From Paramagnetospirillum marisnigri (GTDB lineage: Bacteria; Pseudomonadota; Alphaproteobacteria; Rhodospirillales; Magnetospirillaceae), in the NCBI RefSeq assembly GCF_001650715.1, contig NZ_LWQT01000066.1:206854-270853 (forward strand): a stretch of DNA of 64,000 nt. The letters run 5' to 3'. The notes under the pieces are model-generated. The model saw nothing but the letters and a program-made list of their open reading frames with translations, was not told where the DNA came from and did not search any database. Both the position numbers and the translations under genes were made by a program. Positions 25,900 through 34,730 of the stretch are shown here, one piece after another. Positions within the stretch are counted from its first letter, which is position 1. Each line of letters opens with the position of its first letter.

Positions 25900-26871
25900 A
25901 TGAACCCCTTCGCCTCCATATATCAGCAGTGCAACACCGGAAATTCCGAGAGTAAGCTCTCCAACCTGCCCGCATTTCCGCGCCTGCTCGATCTTGAGAT
26001 GACCAACACCTGTAATTTCAGGTGCCTGATGTGCCCCACCGGCACCTTCTCCATGAAACGGCCCAAGGGCTTCATGGCCGAGGAGGTCTTCTACAAGATC
26101 CTGGACGAGGTAGCGCCACGCAAAACACCCCTTCGCTTCATCCGCTGGGGCGAGCCGCTGATGCATCCCAAACTGGTGGAATTCGTTACCGCCGCCCATG
26201 GCCGCGGCGTGTTGACGCACATCAACACCAACGGCAGCAAGCTGGACCGCCCTTATACCGAGGCATTGATCCAGGCTGGTCTGGACTCCATCAAATTTTC
26301 CTTCCAGGGCGTGGATCGCAAGAGCTTCGGCGAGATGCGCAACACCGATTTCTTCGACGGACTGATCGACACCATCCGCCTGTTCGTCGATGTGCGGGGG
26401 GAACGCAAGCTTCCCTATATCCATGTGTCCACCACCATCACCTACGAGACCAAGGAGCAGGTGATTGCCTTCAAGGCGCTGCTGTCGCCGCTGGTGGACC
26501 TGGTCAGCGTCGGGCGTACCGTGCTGGAGCATGTGGATCTGGCGACGGTGCGGCTGCGCGCCGACGAACTGGAAATGCTGAAAAGCCTGAAGGAGCAGGA
26601 ATCGGTGGTGCGGAAACATCCCGAATGCCCCGAGGTCTTCGACAAGATGTCCATCGACTGGGACGGCACCGTTACCGCCTGCTGCAGCGACTCCGACAAG
26701 CTGATGCCGCTGGGCTCGGTCAAGGACAGCAGCCTGGAGGCCATCTGGAACTCCGACACCCTGAACCATTACCGCGCCCTGCTGGTCGCCATGCGTCACG
26801 ACGAACTGCCGCTGTGCAAGACCTGCTACGATTATCACGGCTTGCAGACGCCGGGATTGCAGGATACCTGA
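25900..26871 (+). CDS. Radical SAM/SPASM-type protein
   Basis: The protein is 323 residues. The cluster motif CNFRCLMC (CxxxCxxC) sits at about residues 36-43 after LEMTNT. The C-terminal auxiliary-cluster region carries CCSDSDKLMPLG and CKTCYDYHG, as in SPASM proteins. Such enzymes generate a 5'-deoxyadenosyl radical to modify sugars, peptides or small molecules. It is 51 bases upstream of legB on the same strand and is probably co-transcribed with the nonulosonic acid genes. Substrate unknown. Confidence 0.85.
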   Translation: MNPFASIYQQCNTGNSESKLSNLPAFPRLLDLEMTNTCNFRCLMCPTGTFSMKRPKGFMAEEVFYKILDEVAPRKTPLRFIRWGEPLMHPKLVEFVTAAHGRGVLTHINTNGSKLDRPYTEALIQAGLDSIKFSFQGVDRKSFGEMRNTDFFDGLIDTIRLFVDVRGERKLPYIHVSTTITYETKEQVIAFKALLSPLVDLVSVGRTVLEHVDLATVRLRADELEMLKSLKEQESVVRKHPECPEVFDKMSIDWDGTVTACCSDSDKLMPLGSVKDSSLEAIWNSDTLNHYRALLVAMRHDELPLCKTCYDYHGLQTPGLQDT

Positions 26872-26922
26872 TGAAGCTAGCCTGATGAGCAATCAGGCCG
26901 CGACTTTCCAAGGCGGGTGATC

Positions 26923-27927
26923 ATGAGCCCCAAGAAGATTCTGGTGACCGGAGCCGACGGCTTCATCGGCTCGCACCTGACCGAGGCGCTGGTGCGCCAA
27001 GGCCACGACGTGCGCGCCTTCGTCTACTACAACTCGTTCAATTCCTGGGGCTGGCTCGACCAGTCGGAGCCCGAGATCAAGCGCTCGCTCGATGTGTTCT
27101 CGGGCGACATCCGCGACCCCCACGGGGTGCGGGAAGCGGTCAAGGGCCGCGAGGTGGTGCTGCATCTGGCCGCCCTGATCGCCATTCCGTTTTCCTACCA
27201 CTCGCCCGCCGCCTATGTGGAGACCAACGTCACCGGCACGCTGAACCTCTTGCAGGCGGCGCGCGACCTGGGGGTTTCACGCATGATCCAGACCTCCACC
27301 AGCGAGGTCTACGGCACCGCCCGCTTCGTGCCCATCACCGAGGCCCACCCCCTGTCGGGCCAGTCACCCTATTCCGCCACCAAGATCGGCGCCGACCAGA
27401 TGGCGGAAGCGTTCTGGCGCTCCTTCGCCACCCCGGTGGCGACGCTGCGGCCGTTCAACACCTTCGGCCCCCGCCAGAGCGCCCGGGCGGTGATCCCCAC
27501 CATCATCACCCAACTGCTGTCGGGCATGCGCAAGATCAGGCTGGGGGCGGTGCACCCCACCCGCGACTTCAACTATGTCGCCGACACGGTGGCGGCCTTC
27601 GTGGCCGCCATGACCGCGCCGGGGATCGAGGGCGAGGTGATCAACGCCGCCTCCAATTTCGAGATTTCCATCGGCGACACCGCCCGGACCATCGCCAAGG
27701 TCATCGGCTGCGACTTGGAGATCGAGACCGACGAGGCCCGGCTGCGCCCCGAGGCCAGCGAGGTGGAGCGGCTGTGGGGCGACAATGCCAAGGCCGCCCG
27801 CCTGCTGGGCTGGGCACCCGCCTATGGCGGCGGCGAGGGCTTCGAGCGCGCCATGGCCGAAACCGTGGCCTGGTTCCGCGATCCCGCCAATCTCGGCCGC
27901 TACAAGGCCGACCGGTACAATATCTGA
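26923..27927 (+). CDS. legB: NDP-GlcNAc 4,6-dehydratase, LegB type
   Basis: The protein is 334 residues, with ATG 26923 (MSPKKILVTG) preferred over GTG 26917. Extended SDR: ILVTGADGFIGSHLTEALV, TSTSEVYG, YSATK (YxxxK) and FNTFGPRQSARAVIPTII. In legionaminic acid biosynthesis this enzyme converts GDP- or UDP-GlcNAc to the 4-keto-6-deoxy sugar. The call rests on similarity plus the exact gene order legB-legC-legG-legI-legF-ptmE that follows. It is one base from legC. Confidence 0.87.
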   Translation: MSPKKILVTGADGFIGSHLTEALVRQGHDVRAFVYYNSFNSWGWLDQSEPEIKRSLDVFSGDIRDPHGVREAVKGREVVLHLAALIAIPFSYHSPAAYVETNVTGTLNLLQAARDLGVSRMIQTSTSEVYGTARFVPITEAHPLSGQSPYSATKIGADQMAEAFWRSFATPVATLRPFNTFGPRQSARAVIPTIITQLLSGMRKIRLGAVHPTRDFNYVADTVAAFVAAMTAPGIEGEVINAASNFEISIGDTARTIAKVIGCDLEIETDEARLRPEASEVERLWGDNAKAARLLGWAPAYGGGEGFERAMAETVAWFRDPANLGRYKADRYNI

Positions 27928-27928
27928 C

Positions 27929-29053
27929 ATGGACGAGATCACCCGGCGACTGATCGAATTCTGGCGCGGCACCCAGGGGGCGGAGGGGCCGGTGCCGCTG
28001 CACGCCCCCGTCTTCGAGGGCCGCGAGTGGGACTATGTCAAGGACTGCCTGGATACCGGCTGGGTGTCCTCGGTGGGCGCCTATGTGGACCGCTTCGAGG
28101 CCATGCTGGCCGAGATCACTGGCGTCCGGCACGCCGTGGCGGTGGTCAACGGCACCGCCGCCCTGGAAATCTGCCTGCATCTGGCCGGAGTCAAGCCGGG
28201 CGACCAGGTGGTGATGCCCTCGCTGACCTTCATCGCCACCGCCAATGCCGCCAGCCATCTGGGCGCCACCTGCCGCTTCGTCGATATCGAGGAGCGCACC
28301 CTGGGCCTCGACCCCGCCCGCCTCGACGAGCATCTGATTGCGGCCAAGGGCCAGCCCATCGCCGCCGTGGTGGCCATGCACACCTTCGGCCATCCGGTGG
28401 ATCTGGACGGCGTCGCGGCGGTCTGCGCCCGCCACGGCGTGCCGCTGATCGAGGATGCCGCCGAATCCCTGGGCAGTTCCTACCACGGGCAACACACCGG
28501 CCATCACGGCAGGCTGGCGGCGCTCAGCTTCAACGGCAACAAGATCGTCACCACCGGTGGCGGCGGCGCCATCCTGACCAATGACGCCGAACTGGCCAAA
28601 CGGGCCAAGCACCTGACCACCACCGCCAAGGTGCCCCATCCCTATCGCTTCGACCATGACGAGGTGGGCTGGAATTACCGCCTGCCCAATCTCAACGCCG
28701 CCCTGGGCTGCGCCCAGTTGGAAGTGCTGGACGAGTATGTGGCGCGCAAGCGCCGCCTGGGCGATCATTACGCCCGTGTCTTCGCCGACCTGCCCGGTGT
28801 CCGGCTGATGCTCGAGAACCCGGGAACCACGGTGAATTACTGGCTGCACGCATTGCTGCTGGACCAGCCCGACCCGGCCCGGGTGGAGAGGGTGATCCAG
28901 GAAGCGGGAGCGGCGGGCATCCAGTGCCGCCCGGTCTGGACCCCCATGCACCAACTGCCCATGTATGGCGACTGCCCGCGCGGGCCATTGCCGGTGACCC
29001 AGTCCATCGCGGCACGGCTGATCAACATCCCGTCCAGCCCGGTGGCATCGTGA
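27929..29053 (+). CDS. legC: PLP-dependent sugar aminotransferase, LegC type
   Basis: The protein is 374 residues from ATG 27929; a longer frame exists but overlaps legB. DegT/DnrJ/EryC1-fold aminotransferase: VVNGTAALEICLHLAG, VVMPSLTFIATANA, PLIEDAAESLGSSY and the PLP lysine in SFNGNKIVTTGGGG. The start, with a short FWRGTQG...PVPLHAPVF segment, is typical of LegC-type proteins. It aminates C4 of the keto sugar from LegB. The stop overlaps the next start (GTGA). Confidence 0.88.
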   Translation: MDEITRRLIEFWRGTQGAEGPVPLHAPVFEGREWDYVKDCLDTGWVSSVGAYVDRFEAMLAEITGVRHAVAVVNGTAALEICLHLAGVKPGDQVVMPSLTFIATANAASHLGATCRFVDIEERTLGLDPARLDEHLIAAKGQPIAAVVAMHTFGHPVDLDGVAAVCARHGVPLIEDAAESLGSSYHGQHTGHHGRLAALSFNGNKIVTTGGGGAILTNDAELAKRAKHLTTTAKVPHPYRFDHDEVGWNYRLPNLNAALGCAQLEVLDEYVARKRRLGDHYARVFADLPGVRLMLENPGTTVNYWLHALLLDQPDPARVERVIQEAGAAGIQCRPVWTPMHQLPMYGDCPRGPLPVTQSIAARLINIPSSPVAS

Positions 29054-30231
29054 GTCGCCGGATCAGAACGGTCTGCGTCGCCACTGGTTCACGGGCCGAA
29101 TACGGCCAGTTAGCCGACCTAATGCGGGTCATCGGCGCCGATGCCGAGCTGGACTTGCAGGTGCTGGTAACCGGCAGCCATCTGTCTGAACGGTTCGGCA
29201 TGACGGTGGATGCCATCCTCGCCGATGGCTTCGCCATTGACGCCCGGGTGCCCATGCCGCTGGAAGGTGACGATCCGACGGATATCGCGCGGTCCATGGC
29301 GGCGGGGCTGATCGGCATGACCGAGGCGCTGGAGCGGCTGCGCCCCGACCTGCTGGTGGTGCTGGGTGACCGCTATGAAATGCTGGCCGCTGGCCAGGCC
29401 GCCTTGCTGACCCGCACCCCCATGGCCCATATCCATGGCGGCGAGGCCAGCGAGGGCGCCATGGATGAGTCCATTCGCCACGCCTTGAGCAAGATGTCCC
29501 ATCTTCACTTCACCGCCGCCGAGCCCTATCGTCGCCGCGTCATCCAAATGGGCGAGCCCCCCCACCGCGTCTTTACCGTGGGAGCCATGGCCTTGGACGC
29601 ACTGGAAGCCTTGCCGCGACTGACACGCGCCGAGGTCACCCAGCGCCTGGGCATTCCGGTCACCACCCCCTATTTCCTTGTCACCTATCATCCGGCGACC
29701 TTGGACCAAGGCGACCCCGCCGAAGCCATCGCGGCACTGGCTGCCGCCCTGGATCGCCATCCCGATCACAAAGTCATCATAACGGGTGTCAATGCGGATC
29801 CGGGCCATGACGCGGTTTCGTCGGCCATCGAGGCCTGGAGGAGCCGCCAACCCGACCGGGTCCGCACCTTCGCCTCTCTGGGGCAGGTTCTGTACTTCTC
29901 CGCCATGCGCCATTGCATCGCCGTGGTGGGCAACTCCTCCAGCGGTATCGTCGAGGCTCCGGCGGTGGGTGTTCCCACCGTCAATCTCGGAATTCGTCAG
30001 CAAGGCCGGATTCGGTCGCCATCCGTCATCGATTGCGCCGAAACCGAATCCGCTGTCGGCAAGGCCCTGGCCCTGGCCCTGGACGTCAACTTCCGATCCG
30101 AGGCCAGCCGCGCCCCCTATCCGTTCGGACGTCCCGGCGCGGCGCGGCGCATCGTCGAGGTCTTGAAGGCCACCGAAGTCGAAGGCCTCTTGACGAAGAA
30201 ATTCCATGACCTTCCAGGAATGAACTCATGA
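29050..30231 (+). CDS. legG: UDP/GDP-sugar 2-epimerase, hydrolysing (NeuC/LegG)
   Basis: The protein is 393 residues with a GTG start at 29050 overlapping the legC stop by 4 bases. Motifs: ATGSRAEYGQLADLM, HIHGGEASEGAMDESIRHALSKM, VLGDRYEMLA and GNSSSGIVEAPAVGVPTVNLG. This is the non-phosphorylating epimerase family that hydrolyses the NDP bond while inverting C2, releasing a ManNAc-type sugar for the NeuB step. In this operon the substrate should be the 2,4-diamino-6-deoxy sugar. Confidence 0.9.
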   Translation: MSRRIRTVCVATGSRAEYGQLADLMRVIGADAELDLQVLVTGSHLSERFGMTVDAILADGFAIDARVPMPLEGDDPTDIARSMAAGLIGMTEALERLRPDLLVVLGDRYEMLAAGQAALLTRTPMAHIHGGEASEGAMDESIRHALSKMSHLHFTAAEPYRRRVIQMGEPPHRVFTVGAMALDALEALPRLTRAEVTQRLGIPVTTPYFLVTYHPATLDQGDPAEAIAALAAALDRHPDHKVIITGVNADPGHDAVSSAIEAWRSRQPDRVRTFASLGQVLYFSAMRHCIAVVGNSSSGIVEAPAVGVPTVNLGIRQQGRIRSPSVIDCAETESAVGKALALALDVNFRSEASRAPYPFGRPGAARRIVEVLKATEVEGLLTKKFHDLPGMNS

Positions 30232-31313
30232 GCGTCAACATCATCGCCGAGGCCGGCGTGAACCACAACGGCGACCTGGCTCGCGCCCTGGACTTGGTGG
30301 ATGCCGCCGCCGCCGCCGGAGTGGACGTGGTCAAGTTCCAGTCATTCGTCATCACCAATGTCGTGACAAAGTGGGCGGGCAAGGCCAAGTACCAGACGGA
30401 AACCACCGGCGGCAACCAGAGCCAGCAGGAGATGCTGGCGGGCCTGGAACTGGACGAAGCCGCCCATCGCGCGCTGATGACACGATGCCAGGACCGCGGC
30501 ATCCGCTTCCTGTCGACCCCGTTCGACCTCGACAGCATGCGCCTTCTGACCCAGACGCTGAAGCTGGACATGCTGAAGATTCCGTCTGGTGAGATCACCA
30601 ATGCGCCTTTGCTGCTGGCGGCGGCCCGCAGCGGCCGCAAGCTCATCATGTCCACTGGTGCCAGCACCCTCGACGAGGTGGAGACGGCGCTGGGAGTGCT
30701 GGCATTCGGCTACAGCCGACCCTTGGATGCCCCTCCCGGGGAAGAGGCCTTCGCCGCCGCCTATGCCGACCCCGCCGGAAAAGCCGCATTACGGATGAAT
30801 GTGCAGCTCATGCATTGCACCAGCGAATATCCGGCCCCGTTCGCCGAGGTCAATCTGCGGACCATGGATACTCTGCGCGATGCCTTCGGCCTGCCGGTGG
30901 GCCTGTCCGACCATACCGAAGGCATCGCCGTCGCCATTGCCGCCGTGGCCCGGGGGGCCGCCTCGGTGGAAAAGCATTTCACCCTGGACAGGCGTCTGCC
31001 TGGTCCGGATCACCGCATGTCGCTTGAACCCGCCGACCTTGCCGCCATGGTCTCGGCGATTCGCCAGGTCGAACTCTCCTTGGGCGACGGGCGCAAGCAA
31101 CCTACCGCCTCGGAGCGCCAGAACCTTCCGATTATCCGCAAGTCCCTGGTCGCAGCGCGGGCGATCGCCAAGGGGGCAATTATCGGCCCGGACGACATCA
31201 CCATGAAGCGAACCTCCGGCTTCGGCATTTCCCCCATGCGACTGTGGTCGATCCTCGGACGAACCGCCAGCAAGGCCTATGAACTCGACGACACCCTGGA
31301 AGAGACTCCGTGA
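30228..31313 (+). CDS. legI: Nonulosonic acid synthase (NeuB/LegI)
   Basis: The protein is 361 residues. A TIM-barrel NeuB domain (IIAEAGVNHNGDLARAL, VKFQSF, LKIPSGEITNAPLL, GLSDHTEGIAVAIAAVARGA, EKHFTLDR) is followed by a C-terminal antifreeze-like SAF domain (ARAIAKGAIIGPDDITMKR). It condenses phosphoenolpyruvate with a ManNAc-like sugar to make a nine-carbon acid. The legB/legC context favours legionaminic over sialic acid, but the residues I can read do not settle this. 4-base overlaps on both sides. Confidence 0.92.
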   Translation: MSVNIIAEAGVNHNGDLARALDLVDAAAAAGVDVVKFQSFVITNVVTKWAGKAKYQTETTGGNQSQQEMLAGLELDEAAHRALMTRCQDRGIRFLSTPFDLDSMRLLTQTLKLDMLKIPSGEITNAPLLLAAARSGRKLIMSTGASTLDEVETALGVLAFGYSRPLDAPPGEEAFAAAYADPAGKAALRMNVQLMHCTSEYPAPFAEVNLRTMDTLRDAFGLPVGLSDHTEGIAVAIAAVARGAASVEKHFTLDRRLPGPDHRMSLEPADLAAMVSAIRQVELSLGDGRKQPTASERQNLPIIRKSLVAARAIAKGAIIGPDDITMKRTSGFGISPMRLWSILGRTASKAYELDDTLEETP

Positions 31314-32002
31314 GCAAGTCCGTCCTGGCCCTGATCACCGCGCGCGGCGGCTCCAAGGGCCTGCCCGGCAAGAATATCCGCCCCCTGGGCGGCAAGCCGC
31401 TGGTGGCCTGGACGGTGGAGCAGGCCCGCGCCTGCCCCCTGGTGGACCGGGTGGTGATTTCCTCCGATGACCCCGAGATCATCCTGGCGGCCCAGGCCGC
31501 CGGGTGCGAGGCCCCCTTCATCCGCCCCGCCGAACTGGCCAGCGACACCGCCAGCTCCGCCGATGTCGCCATTCACGCCCTGGACGCGCTGGGACAGGAT
31601 TTCGACATTCTGGTCCTGCTGCAACCCACCTCGCCACTGCGCGAGAGCGCCGATATCGATGCCTGCATCCGCAAGCTGGTCGACCATCCCGAGGCGCCCT
31701 CGGTGGTCTCGGTGACCGAATCCTCCAAGTCGCCGTGGTGGATGCAGACCATGGACGACGGCGGCCGCCTGTCGCCGTTGATGCCCGACGCCAATGCGGC
31801 GCGGCGCCAGGACCAGCCAAGGGTGTTCGTGCCCAACGGCGCCGTCTATGTGGTGCGGGTGGCCTGGCTGCGGCAGCGCCGCGCCTTTCTGGGCGAGGGC
31901 AGCCTGGGCCACGAGATGCCCGCCGATCGTTCGGTGGATATCGACTCTTTGCTTGATTTCCGGATCGCCGAGGCCATCCTGGCCGCCGGAGGCCAAGTAT
32001 GA
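31310..32002 (+). CDS. legF: CMP-nonulosonate cytidylyltransferase (NeuA/LegF)
   Basis: The protein is 230 residues with a GTG start at 31310. CMP-NeuAc-synthetase-type signature: ALITARGGSKGLPGKNIRPLGGKPL, SSDDPEII, ILVLLQPTSPLRESADID and DRSVDIDSLLDFRIAE. It couples the acid from LegI to CMP, giving the donor for Maf-type or other transferases. The ends overlap both neighbours by 4 bases. Confidence 0.92.
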   Translation: MSKSVLALITARGGSKGLPGKNIRPLGGKPLVAWTVEQARACPLVDRVVISSDDPEIILAAQAAGCEAPFIRPAELASDTASSADVAIHALDALGQDFDILVLLQPTSPLRESADIDACIRKLVDHPEAPSVVSVTESSKSPWWMQTMDDGGRLSPLMPDANAARRQDQPRVFVPNGAVYVVRVAWLRQRRAFLGEGSLGHEMPADRSVDIDSLLDFRIAEAILAAGGQV

Positions 32003-33069
32003 AGAATTGGACCATGGCCCTGGTCGGGCCGGACAGCCCGACCCTGGAGGTCATCAAGACCCTGGACCAGTCCGCCACCCAGATCTGCCTGGTGGTGGAC
32101 CCGGGCCGCGTGCTGCTGGGCACCGTCACCGATGGTGATATCCGCCGCTCGATCCTGCGCGGTGAAAGCCTGGACCAGCCGGTGCGCCTGATCATGAACC
32201 CCAAGCCGCTGGTGGCTACCCCGGCGATGCCGCCCGCCGAGCGCCTAGCCCTGATCCGGGGGCGCCGCCTGCGACACCTGCCGGTGGTGGATGCCAAGGG
32301 CGTGCTGATCGGGGTCGAGACCGAGGGCGAACTGCTGACCGGCGAGGAACTGCCCAATTGGGCGGTGGTGATGGTGGGCGGCCTGGGCGAGCGGCTGCGG
32401 CCGCTGACCGCCACCACGCCCAAGCCGCTGCTGCCGGTGGGCGGGCGGCCGCTGTTGGAAACCATCTTGCTGCAACTGGCGGGCAGCGGTTTTCGCCGGG
32501 TCTATCTGGCGGTCAATTACATGGCCGAGAAGTTCGAGGACGCCTTCGGCGACGGCTCGCGCCTGGGCCTCGACATCCGCTATCTGCGGGAAGACGGCAA
32601 GCTGGGCACCGCCGGGGCGCTGGGCCACCTGCCCGAACGTCCCGAGGCGCCCATGGTGGTCATGAACGGCGACGTGCTGACCGCCGTCAACTACCGCTCG
32701 CTGCTGGACTTCCACGCCGAACACGCCGCCCGCGCCACCATGTGCGTGCGCGAATACGACATCCAGGTGCCCTATGGCGTGGTCGAGGTGGAGAATTCCC
32801 GCGTTCGGGCGCTGCAGGAAAAGCCGGTGCTGACCCATTTCATCAATGCGGGCATCTATGTGCTGGACCCCAGTGCCCTCGACCGGCTGGAGCCGGGGCA
32901 TCCCTGCGACATGCCCACCCTGCTGCAGCGGGTGATGAACGCCTCCGAGCCGGTGGTGGCCTTTCCCATCCGGGAATACTGGCTCGATATCGGGCGGCTG
33001 GATGATTTCGCCAAGGCCAACGGCGATTTCGAGCGGGTGTTCTCGTCGTCCGACGGCGGCGCGGCATGA
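31999..33069 (+). CDS. ptmE: CBS-domain sugar-1-phosphate nucleotidyltransferase, PtmE/LegX type
   Basis: The protein is 356 residues. Residues about 1-115 hold two CBS motifs (TDGDIRRSILRGESL, RLRHLPVVDAKGVLIG). Residues about 120-350 are a GT-A pyrophosphorylase domain with VVMVGGLGERLRPLTATTPKPLLPVGGRPLL and NGDVL. In Campylobacter the homologue PtmE makes GDP-GlcN for legionaminic acid. Its presence here suggests the GDP-linked route. CBS domains usually sense adenine nucleotides. Confidence 0.87.
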   Translation: MKNWTMALVGPDSPTLEVIKTLDQSATQICLVVDPGRVLLGTVTDGDIRRSILRGESLDQPVRLIMNPKPLVATPAMPPAERLALIRGRRLRHLPVVDAKGVLIGVETEGELLTGEELPNWAVVMVGGLGERLRPLTATTPKPLLPVGGRPLLETILLQLAGSGFRRVYLAVNYMAEKFEDAFGDGSRLGLDIRYLREDGKLGTAGALGHLPERPEAPMVVMNGDVLTAVNYRSLLDFHAEHAARATMCVREYDIQVPYGVVEVENSRVRALQEKPVLTHFINAGIYVLDPSALDRLEPGHPCDMPTLLQRVMNASEPVVAFPIREYWLDIGRLDDFAKANGDFERVFSSSDGGAA

Positions 33070-34046
33070 TCGCCCCCGTCCTGGTGGCCGGTGGCGCCGG
33101 TTATATCGGCAGTCACGTTGCACTGGAGCTGATCGCGGCGGGCCGGTCGGTGGTGGTGCTGGACGACCTGTCCACCGGACGGCGCGATCTGGTGCCGCCC
33201 CAGGCCGAATTCGTCCAGGGTGATGTGGGCGATTCCTCCCTGGTGCGTGACCTGCTGGCCCGGCATGGCTGCGCCAGCGTCATGATGTTCGCGGGCTCCA
33301 TCATCGTCTCGGAATCCTTCCAGCAGCCGCTGCCCTATTGGCGCAACAATATCGGCGCCGGGTTCGCCTTCCTGGACGCCTGTGCCCGGGAAGGCGTGCG
33401 CCACCTGGTCTATTCCTCCACGGCGGCGGTGTACGGCGCGCCCGACTCCCTGCCCATTCCCGAGGACGCGGCGCTTCGCCCCATCAGCCCCTATGGCCGC
33501 TCCAAGCTGGCGCTGGAATGGGCGCTGGCCGACCTGTGCTCGGTGTCGGAGATGCGTTTCGCCGCGCTACGCTATTTCAACGTGGCGGGCGCCGACGCCC
33601 AGTTGCGCAGCGGTCAGGTCTCGCCGGTCGCCACCCATCTGATCAAGATCGCCACCGAGGTCGCGACGGGCAAGCGCCCCGGCATGGCCATCTATGGCGA
33701 CGACTATCCCACCCCGGACGGCACCTGCATCCGCGACTATATCCACGTCTCCGATCTGGCCGAGGCCCATGTGCTGGCGCTGAACCACCTGGAAGCGGGC
33801 GGCGAGTCGCTGATCGCCAATTGCGGCTATGGAAGGGGCTTCTCGGTGCGGGACGTGCTGGCGGCGGTGGAGCGGGTGGCGGGCAAGCCTCTTGCGGTAG
33901 AAATCGGCCCCCGCCGACGCGGCGACCCGCCCGCCCTGGTGGCGGATTCCTCGCTGTTGAAGCAGGTGCTGGGCTGGAGCCCGAAGCGCGACGACCTCGA
34001 TCTGATGGTTCGTTCGGCGCTGGATTGGGAAGGTAGGAACCGGTGA
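33066..34046 (+). CDS. galE: UDP-glucose 4-epimerase
   Basis: The protein is 326 residues. GalE-type SDR with VAGGAGYIGSHVALELIAAGR, DDLSTGRRDLVP, YSSTAAVYG, YGRSK (YxxxK), LRYFNVAGAD and DGTCIRDYIHVSDLAEAHVLAL, the last being very characteristic of GalE. It interconverts UDP-Glc/Gal or UDP-GlcNAc/GalNAc. It overlaps the ptmE stop and the cyclase start by 4 bases each, so it is inside the long operon. Confidence 0.9.
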   Translation: MIAPVLVAGGAGYIGSHVALELIAAGRSVVVLDDLSTGRRDLVPPQAEFVQGDVGDSSLVRDLLARHGCASVMMFAGSIIVSESFQQPLPYWRNNIGAGFAFLDACAREGVRHLVYSSTAAVYGAPDSLPIPEDAALRPISPYGRSKLALEWALADLCSVSEMRFAALRYFNVAGADAQLRSGQVSPVATHLIKIATEVATGKRPGMAIYGDDYPTPDGTCIRDYIHVSDLAEAHVLALNHLEAGGESLIANCGYGRGFSVRDVLAAVERVAGKPLAVEIGPRRRGDPPALVADSSLLKQVLGWSPKRDDLDLMVRSALDWEGRNR

Positions 34047-34675
34047 GGTTGTTCGACCTCACCCTGGCCTTCGGCTCCGGCGTGCCGCCCTGGCCGGGCG
34101 AGCCCGCGCCACGCATCACCCGCCTGTCCGACATGGACGTGGGCGATGCCTGCACCGTGACGCGCATGGATTTCGTGGTCCATTACGGCACCCATCTCGA
34201 CGCACCGGTCCATTTCATCCAGGGCGGCACCGATGTGGCGTCGCTGCCGCTGGACGTGCTGATGGGGCCGTGCCATGTGGCGCGGGTGGCGGATTCGGTG
34301 GACACCATCGGCCCCGACGCCTTCGAGATTCCGGCGGGCTGCACCCGCCTGCTGGTGCGGACCCGCAATTCCGATCTGTGGAATACCCCGGCTCATCCCT
34401 TTCACCGCGATTTCGTCGCCTTCACCCCCGAGGGCGCCCAATGGCTGGTGGAGCGCGGCATCCGGCTGGTGGGCATCGACTATCTGTCGGTGCAGGGCTT
34501 CCACGACGCCGCGCCCACCACCCACCGCATCTTGCTGGGCGCGGGCGTCATCGCCGTCGAGGGCCTGGATATGCGCGGCGTCGAGGCGGGAGAGTATCAT
34601 CTGACCTGTCTGCCGCTGAAGATCATCGGTGCCGATGGGGCGCCCTGCCGGGTGGTGCTGACCCAGGAGACTTGA
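34043..34675 (+). CDS. Cyclase-family metal-dependent hydrolase
   Basis: The protein is 210 residues with a GTG start at 34043. It has the cyclase (kynurenine-formamidase-like) signature HYGTHLDAPVHFIQGG (HxGTHxDxPxHF) and a second metal-site region GIDYLSVQGFHDAAPTTHRILLGAG. Family members hydrolyse amides or lactones. The gene lies in a sugar operon directly before a 2-hydroxyacid dehydrogenase and an alcohol dehydrogenase fusion. A lactonase or deformylase step on a sugar acid is a reasonable guess but not shown. Confidence 0.85.
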   Translation: MRLFDLTLAFGSGVPPWPGEPAPRITRLSDMDVGDACTVTRMDFVVHYGTHLDAPVHFIQGGTDVASLPLDVLMGPCHVARVADSVDTIGPDAFEIPAGCTRLLVRTRNSDLWNTPAHPFHRDFVAFTPEGAQWLVERGIRLVGIDYLSVQGFHDAAPTTHRILLGAGVIAVEGLDMRGVEAGEYHLTCLPLKIIGADGAPCRVVLTQET

Positions 34676-34730
34676 CCTCTTAGTCCCGAAGCGCGAGAAA
34701 GGCCGACACCGCCCTGCCCTCGGAGCCGCC

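Noticed and set aside
26923..31313. Pseudaminic acid or sialic acid pathway
   Set aside because: The dehydratase, aminotransferase and ptmE gene fit the legionaminic order better; no PseB, PseG or PseH is present. Direct product assignment is still needed.
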